From Candidula unifasciata (lineage: Eukaryota > Mollusca > Gastropoda > Stylommatophora > Geomitridae): a DNA stretch of 64,000 bases. The stretch lies in the NCBI GenBank assembly GCA_905116865.2, contig CAJHNH020004891.1, positions 251,001-315,000 of the forward strand. The letters are read 5' to 3'. Below, one piece after another: positions 19,445 through 30,450 of the stretch (the stretch's first letter is position 1; the number at the start of each line of letters is the position of its first letter). The notes beneath the pieces are model-generated. The model searched no databases and was not told where the DNA came from. It was given only the letters and a program-made list of their open reading frames with translations. Position numbers and translations under genes: made by a program.

Positions 19445-20142
19445 CTGTAGTACCCGAAGGTTTGAGGTTTGAACAACGGATCAACATCATGGCACACGAG
19501 TAGTAACCCATAAAAAGTAAAGTAAAGGACCCTTTTCCGCGTCATTAGGCGTATAGGGCATATAGGGCTAGGCCTATATTTTTATAGACCAATCGGCACA
19601 AGATGGGTGATGTGGTCAGCATCACGCCGGCCGCCTTTAATTTCCCGGTACAGCACCCGGTACCCACTCAAAGCTCGGTCGACCTGGGGGCCAAGGTCAT
19701 TTAAAAAAAAAAAAAGTCCGGCTCCGCCAGGGAGCGAACCCATGACCTTCCGATCCGCGACGAGCGTCTAGCCGCTCGGCCACGGCGACTCCTTAGTAAC
19801 CCATAAGTGCTCTGTTATTCTCAAGCGCTGAGTCCGAAGAAGCAGCTCAGCACAGTGCACAGGCTCTGTAGCACCGGCGAGGATCCTGAAATACTTTTTG
19901 TAGATTTTAACTATAAATTTTGTCTGGCCAGCGCCGTTAGGCTACTCTTTTCGATTTCCAACTGCTAAGGGATTTTGTATGTGCGCAACAATGCACACGG
20001 GCGTCCGATCTCATTACCCAGAGACCAGGGGAATTACTAGAAGTCCAAGTCCACTTGAAAAAATCCCAGCCCCTACCGGGATTGAACCTGAAACCTCTAG
20101 CACTCGAGGCGGACACCATACCTCGAGACCACGCAGCTCCCT
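19445..20142 (-). mobile_element. SINE-F copy interrupted by SINE-C
   Basis: Matches 18687-19067: AACAACGGATCAACATC, AGCTCAGC, CAGTGCACAGGCT, TGTGCGCAACAATGCACACG and the head with GGTTCAATCCCGG (B box) on the minus strand. Bases 19514-19793 are a later SINE-C insertion. Confidence 0.85.
19514..19793 (-). mobile_element. SINE-C nested in SINE-F, 13-bp target-site duplication
   Basis: A complete SINE-C flanked by TAGTAACCCATAA at 19501-19513 and 19794-19806. Its head on the minus strand is GGAGTCGCCGTGGCCGAGCG. The perfect duplication implies a fairly recent insertion. Confidence 0.92.
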
Positions 20143-20580
20143 TTGTAGTAACGGAAATATTGTAATGTTATAAACGTACAGAACGCTGGATAAGAAGACA
20201 CGTAAAGAAATGTTGTATTTAAAAAAGGAGGGTGGAGGAGAACTTCTTCGTCTTCTTAGTTAGCCTGTCCTCTTCTTTCGCCTTTTCGGGTGGTTGACAC
20301 GTTGCGTTGTGGTTTACAATTAGGCTGCGATGTCTGCGACTTTCAGTCCAACACATTCGATTCAGCAAACTAATTAGTTGCTTGTTTGTGTGACATGCTT
20401 TTCTAGGGGTGGCGGGTTTATTGCTATCCGAGAATGGCTTGTAACGGTTGGCAACATAAAGAAATAAAGAGCCAGGGGAAGGCCAAGAGATAAAAACATG
20501 ATGAGGCTTCATAAGGCGCTAAGATATAAAACACTGAGGTATTGTTCTAAATCGCACCAGACATTGAAACATATATGTAT
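20143..20580. other. no gene recognised
   Basis: Contains a short motif (GTGGTTTACAATTAGGCTGCGATGTCTGCG near 20311) that recurs near 10676 and, reversed, near 50165. It is otherwise unassigned. Confidence 0.5.
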
Positions 20581-22457
20581 ATACTTACTTTACTTTACTT
20601 TTACTTTTTCCTTCCACGTATGCCGCTAAGCGTTGTGGGGAGATGCAAGTTCCTGTCATAAGCAAGGCGGGCAGCATCTGATGTTCTGAGGCCATGCTTT
20701 TGGCAGGTTTCGGAGACCCCGTCAATCCACCGTTTCCTTGGTCTTCCTCTTGCCTTATATCCTGAGCTTCTTTGGTTGAAAATTTGTGATGTTATTTGAT
20801 CATTTTTCATCCTGGTTAGATGTCCAAACCATTTCATTCTTTGATGTTCTATGTAGTCTAAACATGGCGTAGTTTTGACAGTGTTTCTAATGTCTATATT
20901 CTTTATTCTGTCTAGTCTGGTCTTGTTCGCTGCTTTTCTTAGACATTTCATTTCACCGGCTTTTATTTTTCTTTCATGGGTCTTGTTGATTGTCCATGTT
21001 TGGCACTGGTAGCAGAGTGTTGGAATGAAGATGGTGTTTATCAATTGTCTTTTGGTCTTCATGGTTATATCTGGATGTTTAAGCAGAGGTGATAGTTGGT
21101 ATGTGACAGCATTTGCTTTCTGTATTCTTGTTTCTATCTCTCTGTCCATTCTTCCATCCTCTGTAAATATACTGCCCAAGTATTTGAACTCTTTGGTTTG
21201 CTTGATTTTGGCACTTCCAACATTTATATTCAGTGGCCTGTGTGTTCTGCTGATCTTCATAACTTCTGTTTTTTCTGTATTGATTCTCATATTATGTTGT
21301 AAACAGCTGTTGTTGAGAGTAGTCAGATGTTCCTGTAGATCATATTCATTTTGATACAGTATGCTTTGATCATCAGCAAAAAGTAATTCGTTTATAGCAT
21401 ACAGGTCTGGGTTTGCTTCTACAGTGATCTTATCCATGTATGTTATGAAAAGTAATGGTGACAGTACACATCCTTGTCTGACACCAGTTGTGAATTTGAA
21501 CCATTCAGAAAGACCACTAGATGTTCTTACTGCACTTTCACTTTTTTCATAGAGGGCTCTGATGTTGTCTAATAATTGACCCTGCACTCCGTAATCGTCA
21601 AGAATTCTCCACAGCACATCTCTGTCTACACGGTCGAATGCCTTCTCTTGATCTACAAAGACCACGTTCAGCTCTTTATCGTATTCGAGTGTCTTTTCAC
21701 AGGCTTGTCTTAGTGCAAATATGGCATCAGTGCAACCTCGCCCTTTCCTGAAACCGAATTGTGCTTTACTCAGTAGAGGTTCAACCTTTGCTCTTATCCT
21801 ACCTTCTAAGATCTTTGCATACATTTTCCCCACATGACTTAGTAAAGATATTCCTCTATAAGTTCCACATTCTCTCTTGTTTCCTTTTTTCTTCCAGATA
21901 GGTACTACAACTGATCTTTGCCAATCCACTGGTACCTTTCTCTCTGCCCATGCTCTATTGAAAATTCTCTCCAGCCAGGTGATCATAGTGTCCCCTCCAG
22001 CCTGGATGCCTTCTGTTGTTATTCCGTCAATACCAGCTGCTTTGTGTCTTTTACTTGTTTTGATAACTTTCTCTACTTCATCCCGCAGGATATGTGGTTC
22101 TAGATGATCTGGAGCCCTTGAATGGAATTCTGCTGTTTCATGTACTCCCGACGGGTTCAAAAGTTCTTTAAAATATTCCTCCCATCTTTTTTTAATTTCT
22201 TTTTGGCTGAATAATGGTTTTCCATTTTTATCGTTTATGACTGATGTTGGATTGAAGCTTTCTTCTCTTAATCGCATCGCTTTCACACTCTTATAAAAGT
22301 CTCTTGGTGATTCTGTACATAGCTGTGTTAGGTGTTCACCATACTTTTTCCATGATTCCTCTTTGGATTTCTTTATTGTTCTCTTGGTGTCTCTTCGAGT
22401 TAGTCTGTACCTAATGTAATCCTTTTCGTCTTTTGTTTTTAACCATATTTGAAACAT
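20581..22457 (-). mobile_element. LINE with uninterrupted 618-codon reverse transcriptase frame
   Basis: The frame 20601-22457 encodes a reverse transcriptase of a non-LTR retrotransposon, which copies its RNA into DNA at the target. Landmarks: AAGIDGITTEG (about 140-150), RGISLL (about 200), VVFVDQEKAFDRV (motif A, about 265-276), GVRQGCVLSPLLF (about 325-337), LLFADDQSIL (catalytic FADD, about 360-363), YLGSIF..DG, the thumb FIPTLCYQCQTW, and the C-terminal MKWFGHLTRM...ARGRPRKRW. The upstream endonuclease domain is not seen, so the copy is 5'-truncated. The 3' side ends in an (AAAGT)n-like tail. I cannot settle the clade (RTE- or Jockey-like). The lack of stops suggests a young insertion. 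Confidence 0.93.
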
Positions 22458-22563
22458 GTATATAGATTATGGAAATATAAGTATTTCAAAATTTGATCAC
22501 AAGATATAATTTTTTTTTTAATGTGTGAAAAGCCCAGAAGCTATATTATATAATCCTCTAAAA

Positions 22564-22725
22564 CAATGGTTATCAACCTCCCCATTACTGTGAACCTTTA
22601 ATACAGTTCCTCATGTTGCAGTGACCACCAGCTTTAAATTTATGTTCTTTGTTACTTCATAACTTCGGTGAATCTGTGTTTTTCAATGGTCTTAGGCGAC
22701 CCATGTGAAAGGCTGAGAACCCTTG
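22564..22725 (-). mobile_element. SPIN/URR1-like hAT element, second copy
   Basis: Starts CAATGGTTATCAACC and ends GAGAACCCTTG. CTCTAAAA / CTCTACAA flank it at 22556-22563 and 22726-22733, an 8-bp duplication with one mismatch, as expected for hAT. Internal GTCTTAGGCGACCCATGTGA matches the other copies. Confidence 0.82.
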
Positions 22726-22784
22726 CTCTACAAGGCTCTAAGTTACACATAAAAATATTTTTTAGAAATTTGAATGTCAAATTA

Positions 22785-22925
22785 GAAATTAACATCACAG
22801 CATTCAGGACACCCCCATATACGCTCCTTCCCCATCTTCAGCAGCAAGTGAAGAGTTAAAATTTCAATGGTAGTAGTAAATGTCTTATTGTATATCCGCC
22901 TCGCCTTTCGTGTGTGTCGAGCGTC
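22785..22925 (-). pseudogene. 3' trailer of the RNase H-bearing retrotransposon
   Basis: AACATCACAGCATTCAGGAC, CATCTTCAGCAGCAAGTGAAG and CCTCGCCTTTCGTGTG align with 17148-17285 and 49743-49885. Noncoding remnant. Confidence 0.65.
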
Positions 22926-22944
22926 GGCTAGATCTCCTTGTTTA

Positions 22945-23245
22945 ATCCACCCCCCCCCCCTGTGTGGGTTCCGGGGCCCCATTGTGGGGGAAAACAAGAA
23001 TAGACCCACTGCCTCCCCAAAAGCATGTCGTAAGAGTCGACTAATTGGGGAGCTTCCTTTGAAGTCGGAGTGCATCTGCCGGAGAGGCAAGGAACCAACA
23101 GTCTGTATTCTAGAGAATGAGATCTGTAAAACTGATGCACACGCAACACTGAGGTTCTGGAGCAGGACTGTAGTTCAGTAGTGGACGAGCAACCATACCT
23201 TTCGGCCAGAGTGTACAGCTGGTGAACGCGAAGAAGAAGAAAAAG
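22945..23245 (+). mobile_element. SINE-1 copy, full length
   Basis: A poly(C) run, then TGTGTGGGTTCCGGGGCCCC, GAATAGACCCACTGCCTCCC, AGTCGACTAATTGGGGAGC and CAACAGTCTGTATTC, ending GGTGAACGCGAAGAAGAAG. One of the best copies for a family consensus. Confidence 0.88.
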
Positions 23246-23485
23246 AATCCATTCTCTTCTGGGTCTTCCCCTGCCTCTTGGTATTAAGATTTTCAGGTTG
23301 TACGATTTGGCTGCTGGCATCGTTGGTTTCATTCTCATTAGATGGCCAAACCATTTCATTCTTTGTTTCTCAACAAATTTTACGATTGCTGTTATTCCAA
23401 CAGTTCTTATGATCACGTCATTTCTCACTCGATCGCTTCTGGTTTTATTCACAGCCATTCTCAAACATCTCATCTCCAGGTGGTT
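23246..23485 (-). pseudogene. LINE reverse-transcriptase C-terminal fragment
   Basis: Minus strand MRCLRMAVNKTRSDRVRNDV, then VEKQRMKWFGHLMRMKP and PRGRGRPRREW. Clearly related to the C-terminus of the intact LINE at 20581 but diverged. The SINE-1 tail abuts it. Confidence 0.85.
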
Positions 23486-23579
23486 GGTTTTTCTCTGTTT
23501 TCACACATTTATAATAAAGCTTTATCTCTGTTAGTTGTGCTCAAAGTTACAGAGCCATAATGTTGTATAGTGGTGTTTT

Positions 23580-24790
23580 TGTTTTCTTGACCAATTGTTA
23601 TATTAGTGCTTTGATGTTTTCTTCGTCTATGCTTGACCAATTGTTATATTAGTGCTTTGATGTTTTCTTCGTCTATGCTTGACCAATTGTTATATTAGTG
23701 CTTTGATGTTTTTCTTCGTCTATGCTTGACCAATTGTTATATTAGTGCTTTGATGTTTTTCTTCGTCTATGCTTGACCAATTGTTATATTAGTGCTTTGA
23801 TGTTTTCTTCGTCTATGCTTGACCAATTGTTATATTAGTGCTTTGATATTTTCTTCGTCTATGCTTGACCAATTGTTATATTAGTGCTTTTATGTTTTCT
23901 TCGTCTACGCTTGACCAATTGTTATATTAGAGCTTTGATGTTTTCTTCGTCTATGCTTGACAATTGTTATATTAGTGCTTTGATGTTTTTCTTCGTCTAT
24001 GCTTGACCAATTGTTATATTAGTGCTTTGATGTTTTTCTTCGTCTATGCTTGACCAATTGTTATATTAGTGCTTTGATGTTTTTTTTTCGTCTATGCTTA
24101 ACCAATTGTTATATTAGTGCTTTGATGTTTTCTTCGTCTATGCTTGACCATTGTTATATTAGTGCTTTGATGTTTTCTTCGTCTATGCTTGACAATTGTT
24201 ATATTAGTGCTTTGATGTTTTCTTCGTCTATGCTTGACAATTGTTATATTAGTGCTTTGATGTTTTCTTCGTCTATGCTTGACAATTGTTATCTAAGTGT
24301 TTTGATGTTTTCTTCGTCTATGCTTGACCAATTGTTATATTAGTGCTTTGATGTTTTCTTCGTCTATGCTTGACCAATTTTTATATTAGTGCTTTGATGT
24401 TTTCGTCGTCTATGCTTGACCAATTGTTATATTAGTGCTTTGATGTTTTCTTCGTCTATGCTTGACCAATTGTTATATTAGTGCTTTGATATTTTCTTCG
24501 TCTATGCTTGACCAATTGTTATATTAGTGCTTTTATGTTTTCTTTCGTCTATGCTTGACCAATTGTTATATTAGTGCTTTGATATTTTCTTCGTCTATGC
24601 TTGACCAATTGTTATATTAGTGCTTTGATGTTTTCATCGTCTATGCTTGACCAATTGTTATATTAGAGCTTTGATGTTTTCTTCGTCTATGCTTGACCAA
24701 TTGTTATATTAGTGCTTTTGATGTTTTCTTCGTCTATGCTTGACCAGTTGTTACAGCATTATATTGATATTGTATAGATTTTTTTTTGAC
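23580..24790 (+). repeat. 46-bp minisatellite
   Basis: About 25 units, each with GACCAATTGTTATATTAGTG and CTTTGATGTTTTCTTCGTCT. Variation is mostly single-base indels in the T tract and in CCAATT, so no frame stays open through the array. Confidence 0.98.
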
Positions 24791-24918
24791 CAGTTGTTAT
24801 ATTCCGAAGAAGTAATAGTAATTTCAGTCTTTTAAATAAATGATCCTCAAAGATTTCATTATTAACACTGGCGATCAAACAGCTTTAAAGAAACGACTCA
24901 GGCGGAGTGAGTGAGATA

Positions 24919-25694
24919 CGGGGTGTGTCAATAAGTAAGTCACAAATGACTGTTAAAAAAAAAACAAGACAAAACCTGCAGACAGTAACAACTGGGAAAC
25001 CGTTTATTTTTACACATACACTCTCCCTTTATTTTTCAACATTAGCTTCACCAACATTGACACACTTATCCAATCGTTTTATCAGTCCTCCCAAACCTGC
25101 TGTATAGAGCTTCGTACTCTTCTAAACCATATTTTCACTTCACATTCAACTTCTGCGTCATTCGCGAAGTCTCTCCCGCCAACAAAGTTGGGTTTTCAGT
25201 GGACCAAAAAGGTGAAAATCGCTGGGGACTAAGTCGGGGCTGTAAGGTTCATGTTCCAGAAGTTCCCACCATAGATGGTTAATTTCTTCTGAGTTAACCG
25301 AGCCGTATATGGTCTGGCATTGTCATGAAGGAGTAGTACTCCTCTAGACAGCAGGCCTAGACGTTTTCTTCAAATTGCATCACGAAGCATCGATAGAACT
25401 TTGTAGTATGAATCAGCATTCACATTCCTTATGAATGTCCTTTACAGGCAGTCCTTTTGCACCCCCCCCCCCCACCCCCACCCTCCAAAAAAGCACAACA
25501 GCACGTTATTCTTTTAGGGTGCACTCTGAAAGTACAGTCGCCATTTTGTTTCTGTGTTGCGAATGCGCACGCAACACCTAGCGCCACCTTACGAACGAAG
25601 ACATAGTTCGATGTTGCTGTCACCTAATGACACCTTTAGAAACCACCAGCTACATTTCATAACCATTTGTGACTTATTTATTGACTTTTCCTCT
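24919..25694 (-). pseudogene. mariner transposon with internal deletion
   Basis: Termini with GTCAATAAGTAAGTCACAAATG and its near-complement lie between TA dinucleotides. Minus-strand remnants read MATVLSECTLKE-stop-RAVVLFF, then after a gap NADSYYKVLSMLRDAI, LLLHDNARPYTARLTQKKLT and GGRDFANDAEVECEV. HDNARP(H/Y)TA carries the second catalytic Asp of mariner transposases. At 776 bp it is much shorter than the usual 1.3 kb and has stops and frameshifts. Confidence 0.9.
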
Positions 25695-26140
25695 TAGTTA
25701 AACAGCTAAATAGGGCACTTAAGATTTTTTGTTAGTCGAGGTTAAAATTTCCCGACAAGCTGGTCACTCCAATCCTGTGCTAATTTAAATAGCACTATAT
25801 GTCCTCTGTCCTATTTGAAAACTCGTGGAAAAACAGATGGTTCCAGCAAAATCTAGAAGCTCACACATGCAAAGGTAAAGCAAAAGGCAGTTGACATATG
25901 TGCCAACACTAGCCACCACTAGTACAGCATTTCACTATAGACAGAAGCAGTGTCTTCATACTTACAGATGGGAAAAAAATTGTTATGAATTATTTCAGGT
26001 TTTATTAGTTAATTCGTTAGCAGATTTTACATAACCTACGCAGATTGTGCTAAGCTTCCACTTCTACTGCTACAGCAGTTAAAATAACAGTTAAAAAAAC
26101 AAATAGCAAGGACAAAAACAAATACTGCTGTTGACTCTTC
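25695..26140. other. no gene recognised
   Basis: AT-rich sequence with no repeat family or coding segment that I can support. Confidence 0.45.
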
Positions 26141-26145
26141 TGGGG

Positions 26146-26360
26146 TCTCTGTGGCGGAGTGGTCAAGCCGTCAGCCTCGCGCTCTGAAGGTCGCGGGTTC
26201 GCTCTACTACTGCGCCTTTCAGTTCACAAGTGCAATGTTTACGGAAATCCATGGGATCTTCAACGGAGCTACGGAGTTCGTGCTCTGTGCAATGCTCTCT
26301 GCAGGTGGCTGCCCAGTCTGCGAAGAGAGCCTGAGGCAAAAAAGTTAAAACCCGGTGCAA
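26146..26360 (+). mobile_element. tRNA-like SINE head and body
   Basis: CTGTGGCGGAGTGGTCAAGC gives an A box (TGGCGGAGTGG) and GCGGGTTCGCTCTAC a degraded B box. It resembles a tRNA-Leu/Ser 5' half but cannot form a full tRNA. It leads directly into the CTA/CTG array, which may be the element's tail. Confidence 0.6.
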
Positions 26361-26384
26361 TGAAGTCGATCCTCTCAACACTAA

Positions 26385-26716
26385 CTTCTACTACTATTTC
26401 TGCTACAACAACTGCTACTATTACTGCTGCTGCAAAGCTGCTGCTGCTGCTGTTAGTACTACTGCTACTACTACTGCTGCTGCTGTTACTACTACTGCTA
26501 CTACTGCTGCTGCTGCTGCTGCTACTACTACTGCTGCTGCTGCTGCCGCCACCGCTGCTACTGTTTATGCTACTACTACTGCTACCACTACCACTACTAT
26601 TACTACTACTACTACTAATACCACTACTATTACTACTACTACTACTGCTGCTGCTACTAATACTACTGCTGCTGCTACTACTACTGCTGCTGCAACTACT
26701 ACTGATGTTGCTGCTG

Positions 26717-26771
<55 letters not shown>

Positions 26772-26837
26772 AACTACTACTACAACTACTACTACTACTA
26801 CTACTACTACTACAACTACTACTACTACTACTACTAG

Positions 26838-26871
<34 letters not shown>

Positions 26872-26880
26872 CGTTCTACT
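26385..26880. repeat. (CTA/CTG)n trinucleotide array
   Basis: About 500 bp of mixed ACT, GCT and CTG triplets with few interruptions. The open frame across it (mostly leucine) is a low-complexity artefact. Confidence 0.97.
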
Positions 26881-27149
26881 ACAGGTACAAGCTAAAATAG
26901 ATACGCTTACGACGAATTAAAGTGGAACATACGTTCTAAAACTTGGCAACAACGACTCGATAATTGAATCATGTTTAATTGCCATTTCTCCTGCATGCAC
27001 AATACAAAACAGTCAAATTTAATTTAAAAAATTAAGGGAGCAAAAAAAAAAAAAACGATTGATATAGTCAGCTAGAGTAAATGGTCACAATGCTGGACTC
27101 TGGTTAAAATAAAAATAAACGGCACACAGGGAAGACTACAAGTATTATA

Positions 27150-27315
27150 TGGTAAAGCATCATTAGAACATCCTGAAAACAGTAATAACATCTTTAAAAC
27201 ATCATTAATGACACCCTACAAACGTCGTTAATGACATCACCAAAACATCATTAGTGACATCCTCAAATACCAATTATCACACCTTCAAAACATTATTTAT
27301 GGCATCCTTAAAGTA
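27150..27315. repeat. degenerate 27-bp repeats
   Basis: AAAACATCATTAATGACAYCCT-like segments recur about every 27 bp for six units, strongly diverged. Confidence 0.65.
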
Positions 27316-27597
27316 AATTCATTCTGACAATATTTGTTGAATATCTGTGAGATTTGGTTTTATTGGTTGCTTGGTTAAACCAATAAAAATCTGACCACTC
27401 TCGACCAGCATAAGAGCAGCTTTTTCTGGGCGATTACTTGTCCTCTTCTGTTTATTGTTAGAGCCAAACGCCTCACACCTAGAAATGCATTTAGGACTGA
27501 ATCAGCTACTTTCTTTTTTTTTTCGAAACCCAAACCCTGCTTCTTTAATGCACCTAAAGATGCATTGACCAATCCGCCTTCCTTTGGTAACGTAGTT

Positions 27598-27757
27598 GAT
27601 CTTCTTTCTTCTTCTTTGCGTTCACCGGCTGTAAACTGCGGCGGAAAGTTCTGGTTGTTTGTCCACTTCTGGACTTTGGTCTTGTTCCAGATTCCAAAAC
27701 TCAAGTTTTGGGTGCATACCTGTTTTACAGATCTGGCTTATTTGTTAGCAGAGAATG
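27598..27757 (-). mobile_element. SINE-1 copy, truncated
   Basis: CTTCTTTGCGTTCACCGGCTG, GGCGGAAAGTTCTGGTTGTT and TGTTTTACAGATCTGGC, then an abrupt stop at the LINE tail. Confidence 0.8.
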
Positions 27758-27857
27758 CACGTCATCATCGAAGAAAGATGGCGGTTGTGAACAGCAGGGC
27801 CCGCCCGCGTTAAGAAAAGTCTTCTACAGTTAGAACATAAGATTTCAGGACCGTTGT
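27757..27857 (-). pseudogene. LINE tail encoding a C2H2-like finger, third copy
   Basis: Minus strand NGPEILCSNCRRLFLTRAGP, then AVHNRH, the same finger as at 16308 and 17985. It is wedged between two SINE-1 copies in opposite orientation. Confidence 0.7.
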
Positions 27858-28138
27858 TCCCCGTGTGGGTCCCGGGGTCCCATTGTGGGGAAAACAAGAG
27901 CAGACCCACTGCCTCCCCAACAAGCATGTCATATGAGTCTACTAACTGGGGACATTCTTCAAAGTCGGAGTGTATCTGCCTGAGAGGAAAGAACCCACAG
28001 TCTGCATACAATTAAGCCAGATCTGTTAAAAGGATATGCACGCAATACTCAGGTTCCGGAAAAAAGACTAAAGTCCAGATGTGGACGAACAACCAGAACT
28101 TTCCGACGGAGTTTACAGCCAGTAAACGCGAAGAAGAA
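27858..28138 (+). mobile_element. SINE-1 copy, full length
   Basis: CCCGTGTGGGTCCCGGGGTCCC, GAAAACAAGAGCAGACCCAC, AAGTCGGAGTGTATCTGCC and ACCAGAACTTTCCGACG, ending CGCGAAGAAGAAGAGG. Confidence 0.88.
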
Positions 28139-28690
28139 GAGGAAAGACCGTTGTTGCCATGACATACATTTAGTCTGCTTCTTCACAAACACTCAACTCT
28201 CAACCTTTCTGCAATCATGTTTTTTCCCTTCTTTCTTTATTTCCTTTCTAATTTCCCCCTCTCCCTCCAAGCCAAATAGCCTGGCTGTAATTTCTTATTT
28301 CACTTACCACATAAAAGCTATTCACATTCGCCTATTTCACCTAAATAGAAACTTCTTTGTCGACAACGTAAACTGGTGCATTCATATCACAACAGTCCAC
28401 GAAATCTAATTCATTTCTTTCACTCATCTTCACACTTCCCACACAACTTCCGACCCCACTTCTCACTTGTTAAAAGCTCTCCAGAAGTCACATTCACACA
28501 CAACATACAGCTTCCAGTTATAATAATAATAAGAGAGAAAATGATTATATACAAGAAATAAATTAATTGTATTTTGTTTGTTTCCATTTTTTCAAGTACC
28601 AAGTTTTACTGTGTCAGTACAGACTTCTCGGTACAAGGAAGGAAAAATGAAAATTGCGGATTTAAAGTTCAATAGATAGGAACTCAGAAG
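28139..28690. other. no gene recognised
   Basis: Pyrimidine-rich stretch (28170-28450) followed by AT-rich DNA. No repeat family was matched. Confidence 0.45.
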
Positions 28691-28699
28691 GCAGCATTT

Positions 28700-29090
28700 T
28701 ATAAAATGACAAATATTCTATGCAATCCTTCTTTGGCAACTAAAATGAGAAAGAGCATTCTTAAAAACTCTATGAATCCTATCCTGATACAGGGAAGTGA
28801 ATCATGGATAGAGCAATGAAAAATTATTTTGAAGCTGCAGGGATGTAGTTTTATAGACGAAAGATTGATGAGAATACCCTGGGGGAAAAAAGAAACAATA
28901 ATGTATAGAAAGAAACTAAGTCACAAAGAGAACTGATTGCCCACATAAGAAATAGACGATCTACATTTTGTGGTCATATTATGAGAAAGAGGGAGCTGAA
29001 GTGCATCGTGACACCAGAAAAGCTAGAAGGGAGAAAATTCAGAGGGAGACCGAGAGAGAAGATGCTGGACAGTTTGACATCATGGCATGG
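28700..29090 (+). pseudogene. decayed LINE reverse-transcriptase tail
   Basis: The last part is open: MRKRELKCIVTPEKLEGRKF, then RGRPREKMLDSLTSWHGRSS, the LINE C-terminal GRxxRGRPREKxLD pattern. The upstream part is riddled with stops. The same C-terminus is at 38540-38765 (minus). Confidence 0.75.
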
Positions 29091-29800
29091 AAGATCATCT
29101 ATGTCAGAGTTGACTGAAAGTACACAAGATAGAAGGTTGTGGATAGACATGACTTCAACGTCACACGGCATGAACTATGGAAGATCACCTGTGTCAGAGT
29201 TATTTGAAAGTACACGAGATAGAAGGTTGTGGATAGACATGACTTCAACGTCACACAGCATGAAATATGGATGATCACCTGTGTCAGAGTTATTTGAAAG
29301 TACACAAGAAAGAAGGTTGTGGATAGACATGACTTCAACGTCACACAGCATGAAATATGGTAGATCACCTGTGTCAGAGTTATTTGAAAGTACACGAGAT
29401 AGAAGGTTGTGGATAGACATGACTTCAACGTCACACAGCATGAAATATGGATGATTACCTGTGTCAGAGTTATTTGAAAGTACACAAGATAGAAGGTTGT
29501 GGATAGACATGACTTCAACGTCACACAGCATGAAATATGGATGATCACCTGTGTCAGAGTTATTTGAAAGTACACGAGATAGAAGGTTGTGGATAGACAT
29601 GACTTCAACGTCACACAGCATGAACTATGGTAGATCACCTGTGTCAGAGTTATTTGAAAGTACACGAGACAGAAGGTTGTAGATAGACATGATTTCAACG
29701 TCACACAGCATGAACTATGGAAGATCACCTGTGTCAGAGTTAAGTGAAAGTACTCAAGACAGGGGGTTATGGATAGATATGAGTACCAACTCCACATGGC
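29091..29800 (+). repeat. 90-bp tandem array made from a LINE C-terminus
   Basis: About eight 90-bp units, each a 30-codon duplication of the LINE tail coding for S(E)L..ST(Q/R)DRRLWIDMTSTSH. Repeat starts fall at 29161, 29251, 29341, 29431, 29521, 29611 and 29701. The opposite strand stays open for about 290 codons by chance. Confidence 0.95.
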
Positions 29801-30024
29801 ATGGACTTTAGGAAGAAGAACTCGAAAGCTTGTTTGGCGACAAGCTTTTTGGACATAACTATCCCATCGTGTAAAAACTGCCAACGTAGTAAATAGTAAA
29901 CAGCATATTCTGGGTGTTCGGTCGAGGGTAGGAGAGTCGCACCATGAAAAAGCCTGGAACCACACCATTTAATGCTTCTAAAGACATCAGTAGGTACACT
30001 GTAGCCAACCGTCATTGAGGAGGC

Positions 30025-30190
30025 AGCACGTGGAAAAAGTAAATGTAGGTCGGCCTCTGTGGCTTAAGGGGTTGTGAACGCAGTTCAATAATCCTGACAC
30101 AACGGGTTTGAGGTCAGCTGCAGGTGCTTTGGTAGGAGATAGCTTAACGATGATTCTGATAACGGTATGAGTGTCGTACCTTTCAGAGGT
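30025..30190 (+). mobile_element. tRNA-like SINE-B-related fragment
   Basis: GTCGGCCTCTGTGGCTTAAG resembles the SINE-B head, and ACGGGTTTGAGGTCAGCTGC the degraded B-box region. Diverged. Confidence 0.4.
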
Positions 30191-30294
30191 AACGAAATTT
30201 TTCACTGCAAATGTTTACCACTCTTAAAGCTATCGGAGAAAATAAACTGGAAAAAGGGGAGGGGGCGTGAGACTGATACTTTAGGGCTGCATGA

Positions 30295-30450
30295 CTAGTG
30301 CAGTTGCCATGAACTGTACAGACAGGAACTCGCTTCCACCACCTTTTTTTCAAGGTTTTGAACCCTAGTCTCGCGACTGAGAGCCTACCGTTCTAGCCGC
30401 TCGGGTTGAACGTGCAATCGCCAAGGAAAACCACACAGTAAGCACGAATG
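30295..30450 (-). mobile_element. tRNA-like SINE fragment
   Basis: Minus strand GAGCGGCTAGAACGGTAGGC then GACTAGGGTTCAAAACC (B box). A tRNA-derived head without a recognised body. Confidence 0.5.

Noticed and set aside
23580..24790. CRISPR-like regular array
   Set aside because: Units are directly contiguous 46-bp repeats without unique spacers, in an animal genome; it is a minisatellite.
26159..26920. 253-codon poly-Leu frame resembling a membrane protein
   Set aside because: The leucines are CTA/CTG triplets of a microsatellite attached to a SINE head.
29099..29968. 289-codon minus-strand frame with a 30-residue repeat
   Set aside because: Antisense of the 90-bp array made from a LINE C-terminus; no independent signature.
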